Source of the DNA: Deltaproteobacteria bacterium | Lineage (GTDB): Bacteria > CG2-30-53-67 | Direction of reading: 5' to 3' | NCBI GenBank assembly: GCA_013151235.1 | Contig: JAADIO010000030.1 | Coordinates: 1-34,197 of the forward strand | Length of the DNA stretch: 34,197 nt | Notes under the pieces: generated by a model | The model's input: only the letters and a program-made list of their open reading frames with translations | Database searches by the model: none | What the model was told of the DNA's origin: nothing | Shown here: one piece after another, positions 1-6,610 of the stretch | How the letters are laid out: each line of letters starts with the position of its first letter | How positions within the stretch are numbered: the stretch's first letter is position 1 | Made by a program: the position numbers and the translations under genes

Positions 1-316
1 AATCAATAAGTATACTATTGTAGTCTTTAGCACCAAATAAAACTCTTCCACAAAAAATACAATCAACAAAACTTATTTCTTCAGAATCTCTAAGGTTTAA
101 ATTGGGCAGATCAACAATACAGTTCTTAAACTCAATTTTTTCTTTATATATTCGCCCCTCTTCTCTATCATACTCTATTCCTATTATTTTATTGGCATTT
201 CCAATATTCAAAACTTTCAATGAAGGTATCAGTTGGTCGGATTTTAACAACTTGTCTAAATCACCACGACTATAAATTTGCAATTCTTCTAATATGTTAG
301 CGAGATACTCTGCCAT
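1..316 (-). CDS. Probable integron cassette gene, truncated by window edge (hypothetical, pentapeptide-like)
   Basis: An open frame starts at an ATG at 314-316 (complement) and runs without a stop through about 105 codons to the window edge, so the C-terminus is missing. I do not recognise the family. The last visible third has evenly spaced aromatic/Cys positions (FKNC, FVDC, FCGR) that recall pentapeptide-repeat proteins, which is only suggestive. The gene is strongly AT-rich, unlike the GC-rich DNA to its right. It is transcribed away from the integron integrase at 474 and its start is about 25 bases inside a GTTRRRY-type core site (341-347), which is how the first gene of an integron cassette normally sits. 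It would be read from a promoter in the attI region or inside the integrase gene. Being a real gene is likely; its function is unknown. Confidence 0.6.
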   Translation of the reverse strand, partial: MAEYLANILEELQIYSRGDLDKLLKSDQLIPSLKVLNIGNANKIIGIEYDREEGRIYKEKIEFKNCIVDLPNLNLRDSEEISFVDCIFCGRVLFGAKDYNSILID

Positions 317-340
317 TTGTTTAATCCGACTAATATGTTA

Positions 341-347
341 ATTTAAC
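341..347 (-). other. Putative integron recombination core site (attI / first cassette boundary)
   Basis: Read on the minus strand this is GTTAAAT, which fits the GTTRRRY core where IntI cuts between G and TT. It lies between the integrase (474 onward, + strand) and the divergent AT-rich gene that starts at 316, the expected place for the attI x attC junction. The full attI would extend rightward toward the integrase. A seven-base match alone is weak; the position and gene orientations carry the call. Confidence 0.5.
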
Positions 348-372
348 TTTTGCACACAACCATTGATTCACA

Positions 373-428
373 GGCAAATTTGCCCTGATATAACTCCCAT
401 AAGGCACTATTAACGCACATTTGCCTTG
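373..428. repeat. Palindrome and direct repeats in the integrase upstream region
   Basis: GGCAAATTTGCC at 373-384 is a perfect 12-base palindrome. ATTTGCCCTG (378-387) and ATTTGCCTTG (419-428) are direct repeats matching at 9 of 10 positions, 41 bases apart. Integrase-binding direct repeats are known in class 1 attI sites, so these could be accessory integrase sites. They could also be an operator for the integrase or cassette promoter. Confidence 0.35.
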
Positions 429-473
429 CCCCATTATCACCCTTTGTGTTAATTTACACGAATTAATTTACTA

Positions 474-1475
474 ATGTCAACATCAAATAAACCATCAAAC
501 AAAATGAAACTTCTGGACGAAGTCCGAGCAGTGATGCGGCTGCATCACTATTCGATACACACGGAACGAACATACTGCGACTGGATCAAACGGTATGTGC
601 GGTTTCACAACATGACCTGCCGCAATGATCTGGCGGACGGCGAAGAGAAAATTGAGGCCTTCCTTACCCATCTGGCCGTTGATAAGTCCGTGGCTCCATC
701 GACGCAGAATCAGGCCATGAACGCTTTGGTTTTCCTACACAAAAGGGTTCTGAAAAACCCCCTGGACGGGGAAATCAATGCCATTCGAGCCAAGAAGAAA
801 GTCAACATTCCGGTTGTGATGACTCGCGAGGAAGTGGCCCGCGTGATTGCGCTTCTGGAAGGCGTTCCGCAACTGGTTGTGAAGTTACTCTATGGCTGTG
901 GGCTGCGAATCATGGAGGCTGCCCGCCTCCGGATAAAGGATATTGATTTTGACCAGAAGTGCCTCACGGTACGTTCAGGCAAAGGCGCCAAGGATCGTGT
1001 GACGACATTCCCGACTTCGACCATTCCGTTACTTGGAAACCACCTCACCAAAGTGAAGGTGATCCATTTGCAGGACCTAAAGAGGGGATATGGGGAGGTC
1101 TATCTGCCATTTGCTCTTGAAAGAAAATATCCCAATGCTTCGAAGGAATGGAATTGGCAGTATGTCTTCCCGGCCCACAATCTTGCTCAGGATCCTCGCA
1201 GCAACAAGGTGCGGCGGCACCATATCGACCCCAGCGTCGTCAATAAGGCCATCAAGGTGGCTGTTCATAAAACGGGAATCACGAAGCGTGTCAGCGCTCA
1301 TACCTTCCGGCACAGCTTTGCCACACATCTCTTGCAGCGCGGCACGGATATCCGGACGATACAGGCCTTGCTGGGCCACAAGGATGTTGCCACAACCATG
1401 ATCTACATGCACGTCCTGCAGCAGGGCGGCCAAGGGGTCCTGAGCCCCCTTGATGATCTTGAAGCCCCAATATAG
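474..1475 (+). CDS. intI: Integron integrase (IntI-family tyrosine recombinase)
   Basis: A 333-residue tyrosine recombinase. The N-terminal SAM-like DNA-binding domain covers about residues 12-95. The catalytic domain shows R145 (GCGLR), a lysine in the GKGAKDR segment, H276-x-x-R279 (HTFRH), H302 (LLGHKD) and the nucleophile Y311. Two traits separate it from XerC/XerD: an insert at about 205-233 ([10 protein letters not shown]...WQYVFPA) that matches the integron-specific patch, and the C-terminal GGxGVxSPLD segment. IntI recombines attI with attC sites to insert and excise cassettes. All catalytic residues are present and the length is normal, so it is probably functional. No clear Shine-Dalgarno precedes the ATG at 474; an in-frame ATG at 504 is an alternative. 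The cassette side lies to the left, mostly outside the window. Confidence 0.93.
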   Translation: MSTSNKPSNKMKLLDEVRAVMRLHHYSIHTERTYCDWIKRYVRFHNMTCRNDLADGEEKIEAFLTHLAVDKSVAPSTQNQAMNALVFLHKRVLKNPLDGEINAIRAKKKVNIPVVMTREEVARVIALLEGVPQLVVKLLYGCGLRIMEAARLRIKDIDFDQKCLTVRSGKGAKDRVTTFPTSTIPLLGNHLTKVKVIHLQDLKRGYGEVYLPFALERKYPNASKEWNWQYVFPAHNLAQDPRSNKVRRHHIDPSVVNKAIKVAVHKTGITKRVSAHTFRHSFATHLLQRGTDIRTIQALLGHKDVATTMIYMHVLQQGGQGVLSPLDDLEAPI

Positions 1476-1545
1476 CAGAAGTTCCCCCAATAATAGCCAC
1501 TCTCAAGGTCGGAAATTTTGAAAAGAAGAGGGACTCATAAAAAGT

Positions 1546-1612
1546 CATATGCTTTTCGTTTTTGACTTTGGTTTTTCTCCGTGTCCTGGTGGTACATGCT
1601 TTTGTCCCGCTT
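1546..1612 (-). repeat. Purine-rich degenerate repeat element, copy A
   Basis: On the minus strand this intergenic segment reads CAAAAGCAT, then ACCACC, then GGACACGGAGA, and ends with AAAGTCAAAAACG. The same word order (AAAAGC, ACCAC, ACACGGAGA) recurs at 4115-4330 and 25085-25180. It lies between the convergent ends of intI and the peptidase gene. No protein or hairpin is evident. Confidence 0.55.
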
Positions 1613-1618
1613 TGCTTC

Positions 1619-2590
1619 TCAGTCATCTTCATCGTCGGGAAAGTCGGGGAGGAACTTTGACCGGCGGGGCGGGTACCCTTCTTCCGTCTCCCACAAATCC
1701 TCCATTTCCCATTCGACCACCTTTTCCCGGGCATGGCGTTTCTTGCGATAGTAGACGTAGAGGAAAATGAGGGTCATGATGAACCAGAGGGCGGCCGTAG
1801 AAGTGATGACGGGGATCCAGGTATAACGGAACCGGAGCCAGCGGTGCCAGCGTCTCTCCAGTTCATAAAAGGTCATTCCAAAGGCGGCCTGGGCGCTTTG
1901 ACTCAGCGTCTTCCGATCCCGGAGATTCCCGAGGAATGCCTGAAAATCCTTCCGGCCGAAACGATTCATCAACCAGGAGACCATGGAGAAACTTTCGGCA
2001 TAGGCCGCTTCGGCCTCGTTGAAATCGACGGGGAAGGCGTGGTTCAGGGTCGCCAGGGGAATGAATTTCTTCTTCAGGGTCAAAGCCGAGATGACGGCCG
2101 TCGTTCGGAAGCTCCACTCCCTGGCCTCATACATGGCCAGCCCCTCGTCAAGCCATCGGGGAATGATCCCCCCCGACATGGCCTGGTGGAGGGTCAGGTG
2201 TGCCAGTTCATGGCGGAAGGTCTGAAAAGGATCGATCGTTCCGAAGAGGGCCGCCCGTGGAACTTTAAGGATCATCAGGTTCCGTTCGGGGTAGGCCAGA
2301 CCCGCGGCCCATTCAGGGGCCTTGTCTCCCTGGGGCTGACGATGCAGAAAGTCTTCATGACTTCCGGCAAGGTAGACTTCGATACCGGGACGGGGGGGGA
2401 TCCCCACATCGTCGACGACATCTTTGTAAACGGTTTCGCTGATCTTCGCAAGCGACTCGGCCAGCCGCCGGTCCCGTTCGGCAAAGGTGATGTGAAAATG
2501 CTCGGTCCGGAGTCCACCCCTAACGGCGGGAGCGGAGCGCGCATACGCTTTGATGGGGGGAAGGCAGATGAAGAGAATGAAGAGAGGCAA
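1619..2590 (-). CDS. Secreted/membrane-anchored zinc metallopeptidase, peptidase-MA-like (gluzincin)
   Basis: A 323-residue protein with a hydrophobic leader ending in AYA|R, an extracytoplasmic domain, and the motif HELAH at 127-131 followed by DEGLA at 148-152. That is the HExxH plus downstream Glu arrangement of gluzincin peptidases of the peptidase-MA group. One transmembrane segment lies at about 258-281, followed by a basic and then acidic cytoplasmic tail rich in Glu/Asp. Substrate unknown. The only standard start giving this frame is TTG at 2590, which lacks a ribosome binding site and a charged n-region. The frame stays open upstream to the gatB stop, where an ATT at 2639-2641 sits 6 bases after GGAGAG and would give a better signal peptide, so the true start may be 2641. 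It follows gatB directly and is probably co-transcribed with it. Confidence 0.75.
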   Translation of the reverse strand: MPLFILFICLPPIKAYARSAPAVRGGLRTEHFHITFAERDRRLAESLAKISETVYKDVVDDVGIPPRPGIEVYLAGSHEDFLHRQPQGDKAPEWAAGLAYPERNLMILKVPRAALFGTIDPFQTFRHELAHLTLHQAMSGGIIPRWLDEGLAMYEAREWSFRTTAVISALTLKKKFIPLATLNHAFPVDFNEAEAAYAESFSMVSWLMNRFGRKDFQAFLGNLRDRKTLSQSAQAAFGMTFYELERRWHRWLRFRYTWIPVITSTAALWFIMTLIFLYVYYRKKRHAREKVVEWEMEDLWETEEGYPPRRSKFLPDFPDDEDD

Positions 2591-2640
2591 GAAAGCAAGA
2601 ATGGCGGAAGAGGAATTTTTTTGATCCGTAACACCGGGAA

Positions 2641-4068
2641 TCAGAGTCTCTCCTTAAGCAGTTTGTTCACCGCCGCCGGGTTGGCCTTGCCCCGGCTTGC
2701 CTTCATGACCTGACCGACGAAAAAACCGAGGACCTTTTCCTTGCCGGCGCGGAACTGATCCACCTGGGCGGGGTTGGCGGCGATCACCTCTTCCACGATC
2801 TTGACGATCTCCCCCTCGTCGGTAATCTGGACAAGGTTCTTCTCTTTCACGATAACCCCGGGGGACTTGCCCGACCGCATCATCTCGGCAAAGACGGTCT
2901 TGGCGATCTTGCCGCTGATGGTCCCCTTCCCGATCATCCCGATCATCTCCGCAAGCATTTCGGGGCGCACGGGACAGCTCAGGATCTCCTGTTCGTCTCC
3001 CTTGCATTCCCGCAACAGGTCCCCCATGATCCAGTTCGAGACGACTTTGGGGGACTGGGCCCGCTTGTTACATTCCTCAAAATAGGCCGCCAGTTCGCGC
3101 GACGCCGTCAGCACCTCGGCATCGTAGCGGGGAAGATCGTATTCCGTCACAAACCGTTCCCTCTTCGCATCGGGAAGTTCGGGGAGGGTCCCTTTCACCT
3201 CTTCGATCCAGGCATGATCCACCTGAAGGGGAACCAGATCGGGATCGGGGAAATAGCGATAGTCGTGGGCCTCTTCCTTGCCCCGCATGGAGAGGGTCAT
3301 CCCCCGGTCGGTGTCCCAGAGACGTGTCTCCTGGATGACCGATCCGCCTTCCTCGAGAAGCCGTGTCTGCCGTTTCACTTCATACTCCAGGGCTTTCTGG
3401 ACATTCCTGAAAGAATTCATATTCTTCAACTCGGCCTTGACACCCAGTTCCGTTGCACCCACCGGTCGCAGGGAGATGTTGGCATCACACCGGAGGGAAC
3501 CTTCCTCCATGTTCCCGTCACAGACATCAAGGTACCGAACGATACTCCGGAGCTTCCGCATATAAGCGGCGGCCTCCTCGGGTGTCCGGATGTCGGGTTC
3601 GCTGACGATCTCCATGAGGGGTACTCCCGTCCGGTTGAGATCGACGTAGCTCGACGGATCTCCTTTTTCCCCGTGGATGTTCTTTCCCGCATCCTCCTCC
3701 ATATGGATCCGGGTAATACCGATCCGCCGTTCCGTTCCGTTCACATCGATGATCAGGTGTCCATGTTCACAGAGCGGCAGTTCATACTGGGAGATCTGGT
3801 ACCCCTTGGGAAGGTCGGGATAGAAATAGTTTTTCCGGGCAAACCGGGAAACGGAATTGATCGTGCAGTTCAGGGCTAGGCCCGTTCGGATCGTATAATT
3901 GACCACCTCCCGGTTCAGTACCGGCAGGACCCCCGGCATCCCGAGGCAGACGGGGCAGGTATGGTGATTCGGATCCGCCCCGAAGGCGGTGCTGCAACCA
4001 CAGAAGATCTTCGATTTCGTCTTGAGCTGGGCATGAACCTCCAGCCCGATTACAGCTTCATATTCCAT
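2641..4068 (-). CDS. gatB: Aspartyl/glutamyl-tRNA(Asn/Gln) amidotransferase subunit B
   Basis: A 475-residue GatB of normal length. GatB is the kinase/tRNA-binding subunit of GatCAB: it phosphorylates the side chain of mischarged Glu-tRNA(Gln) or Asp-tRNA(Asn), which is then amidated with ammonia from GatA. The N-terminus (IGLEVHAQL) and cradle-domain signatures are clear. Zinc-site cysteines are visible as C23/C25 and C38/C41 (CPVC). The C-terminal ~150 residues form the helical/YqeY-like tRNA-binding tail ([19 protein letters not shown]). It lies downstream of gatC, panD and gatA on the same strand, separated from gatA by 288 bases of repeat DNA. The presence of GatCAB suggests that the organism makes Gln-tRNA and/or Asn-tRNA by transamidation. 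Confidence 0.97.
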   Translation of the reverse strand: MEYEAVIGLEVHAQLKTKSKIFCGCSTAFGADPNHHTCPVCLGMPGVLPVLNREVVNYTIRTGLALNCTINSVSRFARKNYFYPDLPKGYQISQYELPLCEHGHLIIDVNGTERRIGITRIHMEEDAGKNIHGEKGDPSSYVDLNRTGVPLMEIVSEPDIRTPEEAAAYMRKLRSIVRYLDVCDGNMEEGSLRCDANISLRPVGATELGVKAELKNMNSFRNVQKALEYEVKRQTRLLEEGGSVIQETRLWDTDRGMTLSMRGKEEAHDYRYFPDPDLVPLQVDHAWIEEVKGTLPELPDAKRERFVTEYDLPRYDAEVLTASRELAAYFEECNKRAQSPKVVSNWIMGDLLRECKGDEQEILSCPVRPEMLAEMIGMIGKGTISGKIAKTVFAEMMRSGKSPGVIVKEKNLVQITDEGEIVKIVEEVIAANPAQVDQFRAGKEKVLGFFVGQVMKASRGKANPAAVNKLLKERL

Positions 4069-4077
4069 AGCATTCCT

Positions 4078-4098
4078 CGTCCCGGCTAAACCGGGACG
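4078..4098. repeat. Short perfect hairpin upstream of gatB
   Basis: CGTCCCGG and CCGGGACG form an 8-bp perfect stem around the loop CTAAA. It sits 10 bases before the gatB start and abuts the purine-rich repeat block. It could be a dispersed hairpin repeat or a local RNA structure. There is no U-tract, so it is not an intrinsic terminator. Confidence 0.45.
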
Positions 4099-4114
4099 CT
4101 ACAGGGTTTTGCCC

Positions 4115-4330
4115 GACATCGGTTTTCTTCATGGCCTTCATCTGCTTCATGGTAAATTGCTTTCCCGGTTTTGCTTTTCCTCTGCGTCCTTTGCGTCCTC
4201 TGCGAAATACCGCTTTCCGCTTTTGCCTTTGACGTTGCTTTGTCCCTCTGTGTCTTTGCCCCTCTGCCCCTTGCCTTTATCTCCGTGTTCTGTGTTCCGT
4301 GGTTGAATGCTTTTCGCTTTGATATGATTT
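4115..4330 (-). repeat. Purine-rich degenerate ~9-nt repeat element, copy B (longest)
   Basis: This fills most of the 288-base gap between gatA and gatB. On the minus strand it starts with GAAAAGCATT, ACCACGGA and ACACGGAGA. It then runs through AGAGGGGCAAAGACACAGAG, a 9-base tandem (GCAGAGGAC, GCAAAGGAC, GCAGAGGAA), and finally a second 9-base tandem (ATGAAGCAG, ATGAAGGCC, ATGAAGAAA). All units are purine-rich. Open frames across it are by-products of the periodicity. Shorter relatives lie at 1546-1612 and 25085-25180. Confidence 0.7.
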
Positions 4331-4356
4331 TATTATGTACTCCATGGAGCCGCCCG

Positions 4357-5799
4357 TCACAGCACCGGCCGCTTTTTATGCCAGTCGGTCCGCTGTTCAT
4401 AGGCATAGGCGACATTCAGGATCGACGCTTCATCAAAGTGTTTTCCGAGGACCTGCAACCCGACGGGAAGGCCCGAATTATCGAAGCCGCAGGGAATGGA
4501 AATCGCCGGGATCCCCGCCAGGTTTACGGCAATGGTCAGAATATCGGAGAGGTACATCTGCAGCGGATCACCCACCTTCTCTCCGATTTTAAAGGCCGTT
4601 GTCGGCGCTGTGGGGGTGACAAGAACGTCAACCTTTTCGAAGACATGGTCGAAGTCCCGGCGGATCAGGGTCCGGACCTGCCGGGCCTTCCGATAGTAGG
4701 CATCGTAATAACCGGAGGAGAGGGCATAGGTGCCGAGCATGATTCTTCTTTTGACTTCCGGTCCAAAACCCTCGGACCGGGTCTTCCGGTACATCTCGAT
4801 CAACTCCTCCGCACCTTCCGCCCGGTAGCCGTACTTCACCCCGTCGTACCGTGCCAGATTGGATGATGCTTCGGCGGTCGCCAGGATGTAGTAGGTGGCC
4901 ACGGCATATTCGGTGTGAGGCAGGGAGACCTCAACAATCTTCGCCCCCTCTTTTTCAAGGAGGGCCAGTGCCCGCCGAACGGCCTCCTCCACTTCGGGTT
5001 GCATCCCCTCGACGAAATATTCCTTCGGAACGCCGATGGTCTTCCCGGAAAGCTCCCCCGTCAACGCTTCGGAATAATCCGGTACGGGATGATCCGCCGA
5101 GGTGGAGTCTTTGGGATCATGCCCGGCAATCGCCTGCAGAAGAAGCGCCGAATCTTCCACATCTTTCGTGAGAGGCCCGATCTGGTCAAGGGAGGAGGCA
5201 AAGGCAACGAGACCAAAGCGGGAGACCCGCCCGTAGGTCGGTTTCAAACCGACAACACCGCAGTGGGCCGCGGGCTGCCGGATGGAACCTCCCGTATCGG
5301 ACCCGAGGGCGGCGATACAGGCGTCGGCCGCCACTGCGGCCGCCGAGCCTCCGCTCGATCCGCCGGGGATACAGTCGGGATTCCAGGGATTCCGTGTCGT
5401 TCCCACAGCCGAGGTCTCGGTGGAAGAACCCATGGCAAATTCATCAAGATTGGTCTTCCCCAGCAGAACCGCCCCTTCCTTCTTCAGCCGTGTAACAACG
5501 CCGGCATCGTAGGGGGGAATAAAATTCTCCAGGATCTTCGAGGAACAGGTGGTGCGGATCCCCCGGGTCACGATATTGTCCTTCACGGCAAGAGGAATAC
5601 CGGTCAGGAGAGAATTCCCGGTCGCGGAACCTGCTGCATCGGCCGAGTCTTCCTTCTGCAATACTGTCACATAAGAGTGGATCTTCGGCTCCACGGCCTC
5701 AATCCGACGGCGCAGTGCATCGAGCAACTCCTCTGAAGTGACCCGGCCTTCCCGCAAGACTTCCGCCGCTTCATGTATGGTCAGTTGATGCAGTTCCAT
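4357..5799 (-). CDS. gatA: Glutamyl/aspartyl-tRNA amidotransferase subunit A
   Basis: An amidase-signature protein of 480 residues from the ATG at 5799. GatA hydrolyses glutamine and channels ammonia to GatB for transamidation. The Ser-cisSer-Lys triad is visible as K73 (AVKDN), S148 (PGGSSGGS) and S172 (SDTGGSIR), with spacings of 75 and 24 residues as in characterised GatA. The frame is open to 5841, but that start would overlap panD and adds 14 residues atypical for GatA, so 5799 (MELHQLT) is preferred. An AAGGGG lies immediately before it. It begins 7 bases after the panD stop, so coupling with panD and gatC is likely. Confidence 0.96.
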   Translation of the reverse strand: MELHQLTIHEAAEVLREGRVTSEELLDALRRRIEAVEPKIHSYVTVLQKEDSADAAGSATGNSLLTGIPLAVKDNIVTRGIRTTCSSKILENFIPPYDAGVVTRLKKEGAVLLGKTNLDEFAMGSSTETSAVGTTRNPWNPDCIPGGSSGGSAAAVAADACIAALGSDTGGSIRQPAAHCGVVGLKPTYGRVSRFGLVAFASSLDQIGPLTKDVEDSALLLQAIAGHDPKDSTSADHPVPDYSEALTGELSGKTIGVPKEYFVEGMQPEVEEAVRRALALLEKEGAKIVEVSLPHTEYAVATYYILATAEASSNLARYDGVKYGYRAEGAEELIEMYRKTRSEGFGPEVKRRIMLGTYALSSGYYDAYYRKARQVRTLIRRDFDHVFEKVDVLVTPTAPTTAFKIGEKVGDPLQMYLSDILTIAVNLAGIPAISIPCGFDNSGLPVGLQVLGKHFDEASILNVAYAYEQRTDWHKKRPVL

Positions 5800-5806
5800 C
5801 CCCTTT

Positions 5807-6166
5807 TCATTGCCCCTTATAAACGATGCGGTTCTCTGCATCTACATGGACGATCTTCGGCACATGGGAAGCAAGTTCCCCCTCAGCAAGATAGGCATAC
5901 TGGAAGATGATCACCAGGTCGCCCTTCCCCGCCTTGTGGGCCGCAGCCCCATTGACGCAGATCGTCCCGCTTCCCGCTTCACCGGGAATCACATAGGTCT
6001 CGAAGCGTTCACCGTTAGTCAGGTTTGCAATCCGGAGATGTTCATAAGGAAGAATCCCCGCCGCCTCCAAAAGCAAACCATCTATCGTGATGCTCCCTTC
6101 GTATTCGAGATTCGCATCCGTCACCGTGACTCGATGAATCTTTGATTGCAGGATTTTCCGCAACAT
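5807..6166 (-). CDS. panD: Aspartate 1-decarboxylase precursor
   Basis: A 119-residue PanD from the ATG at 6166 (MLRKILQ). It converts L-aspartate to beta-alanine for pantothenate and coenzyme A synthesis. The self-cleavage site is intact: G24-S25 in YEGSITID generates the pyruvoyl group. K9, the [15 protein letters not shown] segment and the [11 protein letters not shown] segment are also conserved. The open frame extends 7 codons upstream to 6187, but those residues are not PanD-like. It sits between gatC and gatA rather than with panB/panC, which is an unusual neighbourhood. The link through aspartate metabolism is only suggestive. Confidence 0.96.
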   Translation of the reverse strand: MLRKILQSKIHRVTVTDANLEYEGSITIDGLLLEAAGILPYEHLRIANLTNGERFETYVIPGEAGSGTICVNGAAAHKAGKGDLVIIFQYAYLAEGELASHVPKIVHVDAENRIVYKGQ

Positions 6167-6226
6167 CACAGACCCCCTCTTTCGCACCCCTGCCGTATCC
6201 GGCAGGGAAACACCTTCCCCACGGCG

Positions 6227-6511
6227 TTAAATAATCTTCGGTACCTTGAAGAAACCTTTCCCGCTTTTCGGAGCATTGCTCAAGGTTTCCGCCTGCGGAA
6301 TGGAATCGCAGACCCGATCCTCCCGGATAACATTTCCCACCCGGATCACATGGGAGGTCGGTTCCACATCAGCGGTATCGAGTTCGTTCAGCTTGTCTAT
6401 ATAGGAAAGGATGGCATCCATCTGCCCCGTAAACCGGCCAATCTCTACGGAAGAGAGCTCGAGCCTTGCCAGATCGGCTACATGCTCTACTTCTTTTCTG
6501 CTGATTTTCAT
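6227..6511 (-). CDS. gatC: Glutamyl/aspartyl-tRNA amidotransferase subunit C
   Basis: A 94-residue GatC from the ATG at 6511 (MKISRKEVEHVADLARLEL). The family signature (VxHVAxLARLxL near the N-terminus, then PTSHV and a C-terminal FFKVPKII) is complete. GatC wraps around and stabilises the GatA-GatB interface. The frame is open upstream to 6535, but the family start is 6511. It is the first gene of a gatC-panD-gatA-gatB-peptidase series on the minus strand. Confidence 0.95.
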   Translation of the reverse strand: MKISRKEVEHVADLARLELSSVEIGRFTGQMDAILSYIDKLNELDTADVEPTSHVIRVGNVIREDRVCDSIPQAETLSNAPKSGKGFFKVPKII

Positions 6512-6548
6512 AACGGTCCTCGCAGCCTTCGACACTCCCTGAGCGATA

Positions 6549-6579
6549 TCGAAATGTCGTTATAGCATATTATTTCGGG
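6549..6579 (-). promoter_or_regulatory. Possible promoter for gatC operon
   Basis: On the minus strand TTGTTT is followed after 18 bases (an A/T-containing spacer) by TATAAC, about 40-45 bases upstream of the gatC start. It is a plausible sigma70-type match placed sensibly between two genes; no other evidence. Confidence 0.4.
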
Positions 6580-6610
6580 GAAAAACAACCGGAAAGCAGG
6601 AAACGAAAGC

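Noticed and set aside
1733-2713. Long + strand open frame of 326 codons opposite the peptidase and the gatB 3' end
   Set aside because: It is antisense to two well-supported genes, shows no family features and follows from GC-rich codon use on the other strand.
4109-4415. Small open frames on both strands across the gatA-gatB gap
   Set aside because: They are produced by the purine-rich 9-base repeats (repetitive KAKA/QRTQRTQR-type translations), not by a gene.
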